In this document: positions 1-9,456 of the stretch, piece by piece
Layout: each line of letters opens with the position of its first letter
How positions within the stretch are numbered: the stretch's first letter is position 1
DNA from: CAVQRC01 sp963715045
Lineage (GTDB): Bacteria > Planctomycetota > Planctomycetia > Pirellulales > Lacipirellulaceae
Length of the DNA: 64,000 nt
Reading direction: 5' to 3'
Assembly: GCA_963715045.1 (NCBI GenBank)
Contig: CAVQRC010000009.1
Location: 310,001 to 374,000 of the forward strand
The notes under the pieces: generated by a model
What the model was told of the DNA's origin: nothing
Seen by the model: the letters and a program-made list of their open reading frames with translations, nothing else
Database searches by the model: none
Program-made: the position numbers and the translations under genes

Positions 1-1038
1 ACGGCGCGTTACGAAGACGTGCTGGCCGACAAGAACGTCGATGCGGTGATCATTGCCACGCCCCATCACTGGCATGCCCCGATCGGCGTCGCGGCGCTTG
101 TCGCCGGGAAAGACGCCTACATCGAGAAGCCCATCTCGCACGTTTACAGCGAGGGTCCGCAAATCGTCGCCGCCGCCAGAAAATACGGCCGCGTCGTGCA
201 GCAGGGGACGCAAATGCGATCCAGCCCGGTCACGCTGCAAGCGGAGAAGCTGCTCGGCGAAGGGATCATCGGTGAAGTGAAGGTCGCCCGCGCCTGGACC
301 GCCGAGCTGCGGCACCTGATTCCGCCCGTCGCCGATGGGCCCGTCCCGGCAGGCGTCGATTGGGATCGCTGGCTGGGACCCGCCCCGCTGCGGCCGTTCA
401 ACCAGCAGAGATTCTCGCCGATGTGGCGGTACTTTCGCGACTACGGCAACGGCGAGATCGGCGACGACGGCATCCACGACATCGACATGGCCCGGTGGGG
501 CCTCGGCGATCCCGAGAATCCCGTGAAAGTAACCGCCCGCGGCAGCCGCATGATGCTCAAGGGCCAGTTCGGAGATTTTCCCGACAATATGAACGTGACC
601 TGGGAGTACCCGGACGGCCGCCTGCTGGTCTACGAAAACTATCCCTTTACCGAGTACGGCATGCACGGGTTCGACAACGGCAACGTCTTCTACGGTACCG
701 AAGGATACATGGTGTTTTCGCGCCGCGGCGCGTTCACGGTTTATCTCGGCAAGAAGGGCAAGAAGGGTCCCACCGAGAGCAAAGATTCCCGCAGCAATAT
801 CGGCGTGGAAGCTCACCTGGACGACTTTCTCCAGGCCGTGCGGACCCGCACGACCACGCGGGCTTCGGCGGAAACGGCCCATCACTCGTGCACGCTGGTC
901 CACCTGGGAGAAATCGCCTTCCGCACCCGCGGCCAGCTCGAGTTCGATCCCCAGTCCCAGCAGTTCGTCGGTTGTGACGAAGCGAACGCATTGCTCACCA
1001 AGGACTATCGCAAACCGTACTTGTTCCCCGATGTCTGA
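1..1038 (+). CDS. Gfo/Idh/MocA family oxidoreductase, 5' truncated
   Basis: The frame is open from the first base of the window and stops with TGA at 1036-1038, leaving 345 residues of a protein whose N-terminus lies upstream. It retains the second half of the Rossmann domain (DAVIIATPHHWHA), the family's EKP motif with the lysine that sits at the active site (about residue 43), and the C-terminal substrate domain with DIDMARWGLG. The glycine-rich NAD(P) loop and any Tat signal are missing because of the window edge. The family performs NAD(P)-dependent redox chemistry on sugars and cyclitols. It resembles the complete paralogue at 17010-18302 (DHWHA, EKP, DIAQWGLG). The substrate cannot be told from sequence. 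Confidence 0.93.
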   Translation, partial: TARYEDVLADKNVDAVIIATPHHWHAPIGVAALVAGKDAYIEKPISHVYSEGPQIVAAARKYGRVVQQGTQMRSSPVTLQAEKLLGEGIIGEVKVARAWTAELRHLIPPVADGPVPAGVDWDRWLGPAPLRPFNQQRFSPMWRYFRDYGNGEIGDDGIHDIDMARWGLGDPENPVKVTARGSRMMLKGQFGDFPDNMNVTWEYPDGRLLVYENYPFTEYGMHGFDNGNVFYGTEGYMVFSRRGAFTVYLGKKGKKGPTESKDSRSNIGVEAHLDDFLQAVRTRTTTRASAETAHHSCTLVHLGEIAFRTRGQLEFDPQSQQFVGCDEANALLTKDYRKPYLFPDV

Positions 1039-1107
1039 CGGACGTGTTACGGATGGCTGACGAACGGCGGCACGACAGGACTCGCCAATCGGTGGTTGAA
1101 GCCTACT

Positions 1108-1121
1108 TTGGGATCGGCTCT
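1108..1121 (+). repeat. 14-bp repeat arm TTGGGATCGGCTCT
   Basis: This 14-mer lies between the convergent ends of the oxidoreductase and the nucleotidyltransferase. The identical 14-mer recurs at 52011-52024, and its core TGGGATCGGCT is related to one arm of the palindromic element seen in full at 21639-21716. No matching second arm was found here, so it may be a decayed copy or a chance match. Confidence 0.4.
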
Positions 1122-1132
1122 CAATGTCCGGT

Positions 1133-1729
1133 TCAGAGCGGAAACGGCTCGTCTCGCTGAGCGATTTCCAGGAACTGTTCGAGCTCTTCCCCGCCACCTT
1201 CCCAGACAAGGTCGCCGAGGCGGCGGAGGATATCCCGCCGTACGTGCTCGTAGTTGGAACGGGCGATGCTGCGAAAATCGACCGCATCCTGCTGCTTCCG
1301 ATTCCAATCTCGGAAATCAGAGAGCAGCGCGGCGTACTTCGCAGCGAGGGCCGCTTCCACCGTCGGAATCCGGTGCCGCGTCTGGCGATCGACGACGACG
1401 TAGTCGTTTGACGCGAGGATCGCTTGATTCACGCTACTCCAGGGAAGCATCAGATCGACCACCGGTTTGGGACTGCCATTGGCATCACAGTCAGCGGGGT
1501 CTTTGAATCGCACCACGGCCTCGAGTTCCTCGACCACGAGACTGGGCCATGCGTCACGCAGGGCCCTCACCGCCCGAGGGCGATCGGCGTGCGAGATCAA
1601 GAGATCCACATCCTGGGTGGCACGCGGCTGAGGTAGATACCCAACGTATCCATGCAAACCCATCAATACCCACTTCTTTACACCTGCCGCCGTCAGCACG
1701 TCGATCACATCTTGCGGTCGAATATCCAT
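1133..1729 (-). CDS. nucleotidyltransferase-fold protein
   Basis: The 198-residue protein starts at the ATG at 1727-1729 (MDIRPQDVIDVL). It shows a minimal nucleotidyltransferase core: helix, GLHGYVGY loop, then RATQDVDLLI, where the two aspartates fit the DxD metal-binding motif, and a later VVDLML strand that could give the third carboxylate. Such domains transfer nucleotides to proteins or RNA and often occur in AbiEii or MNT/HEPN toxin-antitoxin pairs, but no HEPN partner is visible nearby. The same frame stays open to 1921 and looks coding up to about 1850, so the true gene may be longer. It is convergent with the oxidoreductase. The family assignment is reasonable; the role is unknown. 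Confidence 0.75.
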   Translation of the reverse strand: MDIRPQDVIDVLTAAGVKKWVLMGLHGYVGYLPQPRATQDVDLLISHADRPRAVRALRDAWPSLVVEELEAVVRFKDPADCDANGSPKPVVDLMLPWSSVNQAILASNDYVVVDRQTRHRIPTVEAALAAKYAALLSDFRDWNRKQQDAVDFRSIARSNYEHVRRDILRRLGDLVWEGGGEELEQFLEIAQRDEPFPL

Positions 1730-1961
1730 CGCGCCCTTTCGATGCGTTTGACGGTAGTCGCTGGTAATCGCGACGCTGATCCGCACCCCACGGGCATGGC
1801 CAGCGGGGCACTTGGCGAGCATCTGCGTCAGCGGCTTCAAACGGCTCTTGCTGTGCCATTGCCCGACGACGTTTCTCCAAGTACTCCCTCGTATACAGAT
1901 CCGGAAATAAGAGGTTGTCACCGGTCGACAAACGGGGGTCGTTCGTCTTGTCGTGCGACAT
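1730..1961 (-). pseudogene. possible frameshifted N-terminal extension of the nucleotidyltransferase gene
   Basis: A frame beginning with ATG at 1961 reads about 39 plausible codons (LFPDLYTREYLEKRRRAMAQQ region). From about 1850 a different frame, the one of the nucleotidyltransferase, looks coding (RISVAITSDYRQTHRKGA). A one-base shift near 1845-1850 would join them into a longer protein of about 276 residues. Other genes in this window carry similar one-base breaks. It could equally be a separate short gene or non-coding. Confidence 0.3.
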
Positions 1962-2432
1962 TGCGGGCGAAATCCGTGAAGTTTCTGCGTGAGGATGGGT
2001 TTTGAAGAATTATACTCTGTCCGCCGCCCACAGACGCCAGCGAAGTGGTGCGATCGGCGTCGTCAACAGGATCGGACATTCATCGATTCTCGCGGGGCGA
2101 CCGGCGGTACGGGAGCATGATCCGGGCATTCGCGGCGGCCCCGCTGCTCTGGTTCCCGGAGGCGGTTCCAATGAAAGCGGTGATGAATCACTGCACTCCA
2201 GAGTCTGCGCATGTGGAGTGGGGCAACTTGTTGCCGCTTTCGTATTTGCGAACTGGCCGGCCTGGAGCAGATGCTGCGTTGAGACGTAGGAGTCAGGGTG
2301 GCGCAGGCGCGAGAGGGTCCGCGTAACCTCGGGGGCCTGGAATTACTCAGGCAACCAGTCGATAACGATGTGCTGATTCCTCTTTGCAGCCACTCTTGCT
2401 GGCGACCACGCCGAGATTCCTGGGAGGTCTTC
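1962..2432. other. intergenic, no supported gene
   Basis: About 470 bases between divergent genes. Short frames on the plus strand read arginine-rich, low-quality peptides. I see no RNA gene or clear promoter; the Shine-Dalgarno-like GGGAGG of the downstream esterase lies at 2421-2427. Confidence 0.5.
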
Positions 2433-3756
2433 ATGTTTCAGGTCAACCGCCGCCACGGCAGCTTCGTCACGCTCATCACCGGTATCTCGCTGGCCGTAGC
2501 GGCGATCGCTGCGAACAGCCTAGGAGGAGAGCCCGCGGACACGAATTACGACGAGTCTCTGGTACCCACGTATACGCTGCCCGACCCGCTGATCGACGAA
2601 TCGGGAACTCCCGTTCGTACTCCGGCGGATTGGTACCAGCGGCGGCGGCCAGAGATCCTGCAACTGTTCGAAAAGCACGTCTACGGCAGCACGCCGTCGC
2701 GAAGACTTCCTCACATCCGATACGAAGTCGAGAGTTCCCCGGTCGGCGACGAGGTGCCAGAGCTGAAGGGTGCGGTGCGCAAGCTGATCACGATTCATCT
2801 CGGCGACGACGAGCAGCCTCGGATCGACGTGTTGCTGTACCTGCCGGCGGATCGACAGCAACCCGTACCCTGTTTTCTCGGTCTGAACTTCTACGGCAAC
2901 CAGACCGTGCATGACGATCCCCGGATTCCGATCAATCCGGGGTGGATGCGGGGAGGTGGAGCCGGTGTGGTCGATCACCGCGCGACGGCCGAATCTCGGG
3001 GCGCGAATGCCTCGCGATGGCAGGTCGAATACGTACTCAAGCAGGGTTACGCCTTGGCCACGGCCTACTACGGCGACATCGATCCGGATAACTACCGCCA
3101 TGACTTCAGCGACGGCGTACATCCGTTGTTCTACGCCGCGGGTCAAACGACGCCGGCCGACGACGAGTGGGGGTCGATCGCCGCCTGGGCCTGGGGACTC
3201 TCGCGGATCCTGGACTATCTGGAGTCGGATCCGGACGTCGACGGGTCGCGGGTCGCCGTGCTGGGGCATTCGCGGCTGGGAAAGACCGCGTTATGGGCCG
3301 GGGCGGAGGATCAGCGGTTCGCGATGGTCATCAGCAATAACTCGGGCTGCGGGGGAGCCGCACTCTACCGGCGTTGCTTCGGAGAGCGGATCCATCACAT
3401 GGTGGAACCGATTGGCTACTGGTTTTGCCGTGCGCACCTGAAGTACGCCCGGCGAGAATCCGAGCTGCCGGTAGATCAGCACATGCTGATGGCCCTCGTC
3501 GCCCCCCGTCCGCTCTACGTGGCCAGCGCATCGGAGGATCGCTGGGCGGATCCCCAGGGCGAATTCCTGGCGGCGGTGCATGCCACACCCGTGTATCGTC
3601 TGCTCGGCCGGCGAAGGTCTGCCGACCGACGTCTGGCCGGCGGCCGGCAAGCCTGTTCAGGGCACGATTGGATACCATTTGCGGGAAGGTAACCATGACG
3701 TGACGCGGTACGATTGGCAGCAGTACCTGGCGTTCGCCGATCGGCATTTGAAGTAG
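2433..3756 (+). CDS. CE15-like alpha/beta hydrolase (glucuronoyl/acetylxylan esterase type), one frameshift
   Basis: The start is the ATG at 2433, with GGGAGG seven bases upstream and a signal peptide of about 30 residues (hydrophobic stretch SLAVAAIAA). The nucleophile motif GHSRLGKTAL places the serine near residue 280, matching the GxSRxGK signature of CE15 and related planctomycetal esterases. The original frame ends at 3692 in an unlikely arginine-rich tail. A one-base shift at about 3600-3615 restores AGEGLPTDVWP, GYHLREGNHDVTRYDW and YLAFADRHLK up to the TAG at 3754-3756, which supplies the family's expected catalytic histidine near residue 421. The protein is probably exported and cleaves ester links on plant or algal polysaccharides. 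Whether the break is a sequencing error or real is open. Confidence 0.8.
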
Positions 3757-3884
3757 CGCGCAGCGGCGTCAAACCGCTCTGAATGTGTGTGAACGCAGCG
3801 GCTTCTGGTACCGGGGTTGACTCCGCAACTCCGGTGCATGTGTTGGGTTATGTCGCGATTGTTGTGGTGGCGTGCTTGAAGGCA

Positions 3885-4601
3885 TCACGCGGCAACTCCG
3901 AATATGGCCCCAATTCCAGCCGTAGCGGCCATTGCCAGTGCGCCCCAAAAGGTAACGCGTGCCACAGCCTTTGCCATCGGAGCACCGCCTGCGCGAGCGG
4001 ACACACCGCCAAGTAATGCGAGAAAGAACAGCGAAGTGATAGAAACGATGATGGGGATTCGTGTTTCAGGCAGTAAAAAAGCGGTTGCAAGTGGAAGTGC
4101 CGCGCCAACAGAGAACATGGCGGCGGACGCAAACGCCGCCTGAACGGGACGTGCGCTCATTGTCTCGGAGATGCCCAATTCATCGCGTGCGTGTGCGCCG
4201 ATTGCATCATGTTTCGTGAGCTGTTCGGCAACCTGAATCGCAAGCGATTCGTCCAATCCGCGTTGGACATAGATCGCGGTAAGTTCAACAAGCTCCGCAT
4301 CGCCATCCGTGGCAAGTTCGTTGCGTTCACGGGCAAGGTCGGCGTTTTCGGTGTCAGCTTGCGAACTAACGGAAACATATTCACCCGCGGCCATCGACAT
4401 GGCCCCAGCGACCAGCCCAGCAACACCGGCGATCATGATGTTGTTGTGTGTCGAGTCAGCCGCAGCAACGCCAACAACGAGGCTGGCCGTTGAGACGATG
4501 CCATCGTTTGCGCCCAATACGGCGGCACGCAGCCATCCAATCCGATCGGTGCGATGAAGTTCTTTGTGGCGTGACAAATGGGTTTTAAGCATTCGCGCCA
4601 T
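3885..4601 (-). CDS. VIT1/CCC1 family iron/manganese transporter
   Basis: A 238-residue membrane protein starting at the ATG at 4601 (MARMLKTHLSRHKELHRTDR). It has the family's hallmark first helix with GANDGIVSTASLVVGV, a second helix with GLVAGAMSMAAGEYVSV, a cytoplasmic acidic helical segment (about residues 75-130) that in the family binds metal, and three C-terminal membrane helices. VIT1/CCC1 proteins export ferrous iron or manganese from the cytosol. Its first 17 bases overlap the end of the DUF5661 gene, so translation is probably coupled. The longer frame to 4766 only covers the overlap and was rejected as start. Confidence 0.9.
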   Translation of the reverse strand: MARMLKTHLSRHKELHRTDRIGWLRAAVLGANDGIVSTASLVVGVAAADSTHNNIMIAGVAGLVAGAMSMAAGEYVSVSSQADTENADLARERNELATDGDAELVELTAIYVQRGLDESLAIQVAEQLTKHDAIGAHARDELGISETMSARPVQAAFASAAMFSVGAALPLATAFLLPETRIPIIVSITSLFFLALLGGVSARAGGAPMAKAVARVTFWGALAMAATAGIGAIFGVAA

Positions 4602-5037
4602 GTTCCAGTTCCCCGGATAGACCCATGCGAAACTCATCGAGTGGGATCTTGTTCCAATCGACGCCAAGTTGGTCGCCGACCGTTTGTGCTTCTTCGGATG
4701 CAAATTGGCGATTCCCCATTGGGAACTCCTTTTGATCATAGTTGTAAAATCGCAAACCGAGCTCACGCGAACACGGTGGCGACATTACGGCGGCGATCAC
4801 CGGTCCGCCGGAGAGACGCTCTGCATTGGCAAACCACGCGATCGGCAGCTCCGGCTTACCGAGTTGATCCTTCGTAAATAGGGAATGAACATCCGGATCG
4901 ACAAGAACCTGGTCGACGTAGTCGAAAGCAACGTGCGGAGGCACAGCGTAGAAGTCCTCCGAGTGCTCGTGCATGACCGGATCGCTTTCGGGTGAAAGAC
5001 CAAAGAGTTCGTTCCGCCATTGTTCGTAGCCGCGCAT
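4585..5037 (-). CDS. DUF5661 family protein
   Basis: A 150-residue soluble protein. The C-terminal half (SEEAQTVGDQLGVDWNKIP, DEFRMGLSGELEHG) matches the small DUF5661 family as I know it, in which that motif usually makes up most of the protein. The N-terminal 90 residues contain LPIAWFANAERLSGGP and no motif I recognise. It starts 11 bases after the DUF1552 stop and overlaps the VIT1 start by 17 bases, so it sits in a tightly packed minus-strand run. The function of the family is unknown to me; the overlap suggests co-expression with the transporter. Confidence 0.75.
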   Translation of the reverse strand: MRGYEQWRNELFGLSPESDPVMHEHSEDFYAVPPHVAFDYVDQVLVDPDVHSLFTKDQLGKPELPIAWFANAERLSGGPVIAAVMSPPCSRELGLRFYNYDQKEFPMGNRQFASEEAQTVGDQLGVDWNKIPLDEFRMGLSGELEHGANA

Positions 5038-5048
5038 CTAGTCAACTT

Positions 5049-6374
5049 TTACAGCTCGCGGAGCGGCTCGACGCTGTCGCCGAAGCTCGGTTGTTGGACG
5101 CCGTAATGCTCGAACAGCTTCAGGTACAGGTTGCAGAGACGGCGGCGTTCGTCCTGGGCCGGATCGTAAGTCAGCGTGCGGCCTGTCCGGAGGCCGCCGC
5201 CTAACTTCCCCGCCAGCAATACGGGCATCTGCGTGCGGTCGTGGCTGTACCCGGCGTACAAACTCGAGCACAGCATCACGCACGAGTTGTCCAGCAGCGT
5301 CGATTCCCCCTCGGAGAAGCTCTGCAGTTTTTTCAGGAAACCGGCATACATCTCCACGTGAAAGCGATTCATCAAGCTGTAGTCCTCACCCCCGGCGTGT
5401 GACATGGTATGCATGTTGGTCAGTGCTGTGCTTCCCGAGCGGAGGAAACCGAAGTCCATCTTGGAGAGATCGTTGTTGAACATGAATGTTCCCACGCGTG
5501 TCGCGTCGGTCGCCAACGCAATGGCCAGGAGATCGAGCATCAGTCGCATGTGCTCGGCGACGGACTCCGGCGGGCTCGGGTCAGGCGGGTCCGTGAGCGC
5601 CGCCGCCGTACGACCGGTACGAGATGGCTGTCGCGGCGCTCGCTCGAGTCGCTGTTCCACTTCGCGTACCGACGACAGATAGTCGTTGAACCGATGCCGG
5701 TCCCAGGAACTGAGTCGGGGCAGCACCGCTTTGGCGTCTTCCAGGACCAGATCCAGCACGCTGTGGGCGTGACGGGTACCGGCCGGATCTCCGACCAGGC
5801 GGTCGTACAGGGCCCGCGGGTTATTCTCTCGGGGAACCGGCGTCGTGGCACTGCTCCAGGAAATGTGACTGCAATAGATACTCGAGTAGCCTTTGTGGAT
5901 TCCCAGATAGGGCGGCTCGATTCCCAAGGTCAAACTTGGGAACTCGGTCTCCGCACCGATCCGCTGAGCAAGCACCTGGTCGAAGCTCGTCGCGACCTTC
6001 AGGTCGGTCATGCTCTTGTGGACGAGCGCGCCCGACAGCACGTTGGGGGCCGCCGCGATGTGGATATTGCCAAACTCGGCGTTGGGATTGTAGAGCCCGT
6101 TGAGGACCAGTAACTGTTCCTTGAGCGGTTCGAGCGGCTGAAGGGTTTTCCTGAGGACCATTTCCGGCCCGTTGCCCTCCGCACCCCAGTCGGCGGGGTT
6201 CACGCCGTTGGCCATGAACAAACACGCGAAGCGGCGGGGTGGATTGCTGGATGCCGCAGACTCTGCCCGCCGCATTTCGTCCCCCCAGGCCAGAGGCGTT
6301 TCCAGCCACGGCAAGCCGAGCGTGACCCCCAAGCCTCGTAAGAATCCTCGTCGTGTGGCGTGCGTGTGGTTCAT
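5049..6374 (-). CDS. DUF1552 domain-containing protein
   Basis: A 441-residue exported protein starting at the ATG at 6374 (MNHTHATRRGFLRGLGV), with a twin-arginine signal (RRGFLRGL then a hydrophobic run ending near WLETPLAW). Typical DUF1552 stretches follow, such as RRFACLFMANGVNP near the start and MLCSSLYAGYSHDRTQMPVLLAGKLGGG near the end, and the length is usual for the family. The ATG overlaps the TGA of the upstream DUF1592 gene by four bases (ATGA, 6371-6374), the normal pairing of these two planctomycetal families. They are thought to act together outside the cytoplasm, but the reaction is not established. The frame is intact. Confidence 0.93.
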   Translation of the reverse strand: MNHTHATRRGFLRGLGVTLGLPWLETPLAWGDEMRRAESAASSNPPRRFACLFMANGVNPADWGAEGNGPEMVLRKTLQPLEPLKEQLLVLNGLYNPNAEFGNIHIAAAPNVLSGALVHKSMTDLKVATSFDQVLAQRIGAETEFPSLTLGIEPPYLGIHKGYSSIYCSHISWSSATTPVPRENNPRALYDRLVGDPAGTRHAHSVLDLVLEDAKAVLPRLSSWDRHRFNDYLSSVREVEQRLERAPRQPSRTGRTAAALTDPPDPSPPESVAEHMRLMLDLLAIALATDATRVGTFMFNNDLSKMDFGFLRSGSTALTNMHTMSHAGGEDYSLMNRFHVEMYAGFLKKLQSFSEGESTLLDNSCVMLCSSLYAGYSHDRTQMPVLLAGKLGGGLRTGRTLTYDPAQDERRRLCNLYLKLFEHYGVQQPSFGDSVEPLREL

Positions 6375-9238
6375 GGTTGCTCCCCTTCGTTCGGCGGCAC
6401 GGTGAAATCGTCTCGCTTCAAATGACGAAACTGCGGACTCGAGACGATCGAATCGAGGATCCATGAAAAGCGGTATTCATGGGCCGCCAGCTTCTGCTGG
6501 ATTTCGTCCAGTAACGGCGCGTCACCCGGCAGGACGGTACGCCCCAGGGCATAGCCGAGGACCTTGCGACTCACGCGTTCGCAGAAGCGTTGACGTTGCT
6601 CCTGCTGGTCAAGATACGCGATCAAGCCGGGAAACCCTGCCAAGGGGGTGCCGTCATGGAGCACGACCTCGCTGTTGACCGAGTTTCCATTGATGTCGCG
6701 ATCGCGCCAGCGTCCGATCGGATCAAAGTTCTCGAGCGCCAATCCGAGTGGATCCATGCGGTCGTGGCATACGGCACAGGCGGCATCCGCTCGATGCTTC
6801 GCCAGCATTTGCGCGATCGTCAGGCCTTGTTCGTTCTTTTCGTCCGGGGGAAGTTCGGGCACGGCGGCCGGCGGCGGCGGAGTCGGCTTGCCGAGCAGGT
6901 CGGCCAGAATCCAATTGCCGCGAAGCACGGGACTGGTCCGCAGCGGATGCGACTGGCCCGTCAAAAACACGCCCCATCCCAGGACGCCTCGCCGCGGCGT
7001 GGCCGCCAGCGAAATGCGGGGGGCCATCGTGAGGCCCGCGGGATCGCCGCCCTGTTGTGAGAACGCGTCCCAGGGGTTCTCGTTCTCCACAGCGGGGACA
7101 CCGTAATGCTCTGCCAGGCGGCGGGAAAGGAATGCGTAGTCAGCGGTCAGCAGCAGGCGGATGTCGCGATCGTTCGCCACGAGGTCGGTACAGAAATCGA
7201 TCGCCTCGGCATCCATCTGCCGTCTCAGCTCTGCGTCAAACTCCGGAAACCGCTCCCGCGTCGGGGCGATCCAGGTCCTGGAAGCGATAAAAGCCCAGCC
7301 ACTGCCCGAACATCTCGCGAGCAAAGCGACGAATCCGCGGGTCTTGCCGCATTCGCCGAGTCTCCGCGACAAGCTGCCGGGGAGTGGACAATTCTCCGCG
7401 GGCCGCGGCGTCGAGGAGTTGCTGATCCGGCAGCGAGGACCACAGGAAATACGACAGGCGATTGGCCAGTTCGAAGTCAGCTCAAAGCCTGACGTGGCTG
7501 GAGTGGGTCCGCGGCGTCCTCGCCGTACTCGATGCGATACAGGAAATGCGGTGACATGAAACATCGGATCAGGGTCAACCGCATGGCTGCGGTCAGCGAT
7601 TGCCCGCCGGCGAGGGCGGCGTCCAGCTGGGCTCGAATCGCGGCCGCTTCATCCGCGACGAGGGGGCGTCGCCAGGCACGCGAGGCGAACCGACACACGG
7701 CTTCGTGCGCAGGCCGGCAGGGTCCGCGCTTGCCAGTCTTGCTGCTGTGATTCCCAGGACTGCCACTCCGCGCGGTCCTGTTCGGTGGGAACTCCACCAA
7801 GTCGCCGGGCCAAGCGGGCTGTCGGGATCGCAGACCATTTTCCAGAGCGCCTCGATCTGGTCGTCACTCAGATAGAGGTCCATGAAGGCGTCGAAGGCGT
7901 CGTGGTTGGGAACCATCAGTCCCCGACTCTCTCCGTCGCGAGATAACTGAATGTTGGCGAAGTCCTGCAGCGCCTCGGGAGCGACGGGGCGGATCTCGCT
8001 GAGGTACTTGGCCAGTGAGAGGACCGTAAATGACAAATCGCGTGACGGATCCAACGAGGTTCGCCGGTTACCGGTGGTGCTGCCCTCGTCATCACGCCAC
8101 TCGAGCATGCGGGCCTCGAAATCAGGGTTGTCGCCGGAGCGGTAGGGCTTGAGCGAAAACCAGCGATGGAGGAGGGAAATCTTGAAGGGCCGGAAGTACC
8201 GGCTCGCGAAGCGGAAATCCAGCCACAGTTGCTGCCACTGCGCCAGCTCTGCGGGATTCAAATCCGTGGTCGTCGCTTCCGGATCGCCGCGTGACCTCAC
8301 CCTGGGGAACCATAAACGTCAACGCCGTCGGATTCAGGCGTTCAGTTCGATAGAACAGGCGGAACAACGACTGGACGTAATTGAGAGTCGCTCCCGGCGT
8401 GTCACTGGAGTACGGCTTGTAGCCGCGGAGTTGCCGAGAGTCTTCCTGGGCGCGCCTGTTTCTGGTCCGGATACGCGTAGCTCATGACTTGTGCCGCAGG
8501 AGTCGCATTCGCGACGAGCAGATCGTGCTGACGACAGAAACCATCGAGTCGCTCGAGCGTGATGCGTGCCCGCTCGACCTCGGGCAACGCGTCGACAGGC
8601 GTGTCGAAAAAGACCGGCCCGCTGCCGGGAAGCAGCAGCGCGTGATTGGACAGGCGTTGGGCAAGCGCCAGGTACTTCTCAATCTGCAGCGGCGACATCT
8701 GCAGCGTCTGACCCGTATTGGAGAAACCTTCGCCTCCGCTGCCATCGTGGGGAAAGCCCTGGGTCCAGTCGCGGTCGATGCCAGTCAGGTCGGTGATCGT
8801 ATAGTTGAGTTCGGCGTTGGTTAATCGCCGGATCACGACGAGCCCAGGATCACCCGCATGGGCCTCCGCGATGCGGCCGAGTCGCTCCGACAGCCACTCG
8901 CTGAGCGTCCTTCGCTCGGCCTCGGTCGGATGTCGCGGGGCCTCCTCAGGCGGCATGAAGCTTTCGCGGACAACCTCGAGGATACCTGCCAGTCGCTCGG
9001 CGTCGGCCGCCGCCGCATCGCCGCCGGTGAGCCGTGTGAGGTCGAGTTCGCCGCTGGTCTTCTCGGCGTTGTGACAATCGTAACAGTAACGCTGCAGCAG
9101 GGGTTTCACGGTGTGGGCGAAGTGCTCCTCGCGTGGCGGCTCGTTCGCCCAAGCCAACAGCGGGCCGCTGAGGAGGGCCGCGATCGAAACCGCAAGAAAG
9201 CGGCCGAGGCATCGCGGAGATGGAAATCTGAACAGCAT
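6371..9238 (-). pseudogene. DUF1592-type (DUF1587/1592/1588/1585) c-type cytochrome protein, multiple frameshifts
   Basis: Starting at the ATG at 9238 (MLFRFPSPRCLG, signal peptide), the protein reads through CYDCHNAEKTSGELDL (haem-binding CxxCH), FMPPEEAPR, RRLTNAELNYTITDLTGI, then breaks. Conserved text resumes in other frames: LRGYKPYSSDTPG and FRLFYRTERLNP (8300-8425), WLDFRFASRYFRPFKISLLH (to about 7810), FASRAWRRPLVADEAAAI and FMSPHFLYRIEYGE (7500-7700), LSYFLWSSLPDQQLL (7265-7490), and finally PEFDAELRRQMDAEAIDF, ACAVCHDRMDPLGLALENFD and CERVSRKVLGYALGRTV to the TGA at 6371. About six indels, near 8425, 8290, 7810, 7700, 7500 and 7265, split an otherwise full-length gene of roughly 950 codons. 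The domain order is complete, so the ancestral product is clear. Either the sequence is error-rich here or the gene is dead. Confidence 0.85.
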
Positions 9239-9456
9239 GAATTCTCGAGCTGACGGGTGGCGGTCGAGCGGATGAGCTGGCTTCACCCAACCTGGCCGCA
9301 TGACGCATTTCCTGCGATCTACGCTACCCGAACCGGGAACTGGTTGCTACCAGTGAGGTGGAGTCTGTCGGTTTGTTGTGAATTGTGACCAGGTATGGCA
9401 TGGTATGGCATTCTTGCATCGCGATTTCTACATTCGGTTGCCACGGGAGTTGATGG

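Noticed and set aside
2170..2325. Plus-strand text LLPLSYLRTG that faintly resembles the start of FeoA-type proteins
   Set aside because: The rest of the frame does not continue the resemblance and stops soon; no FeoB gene is near.
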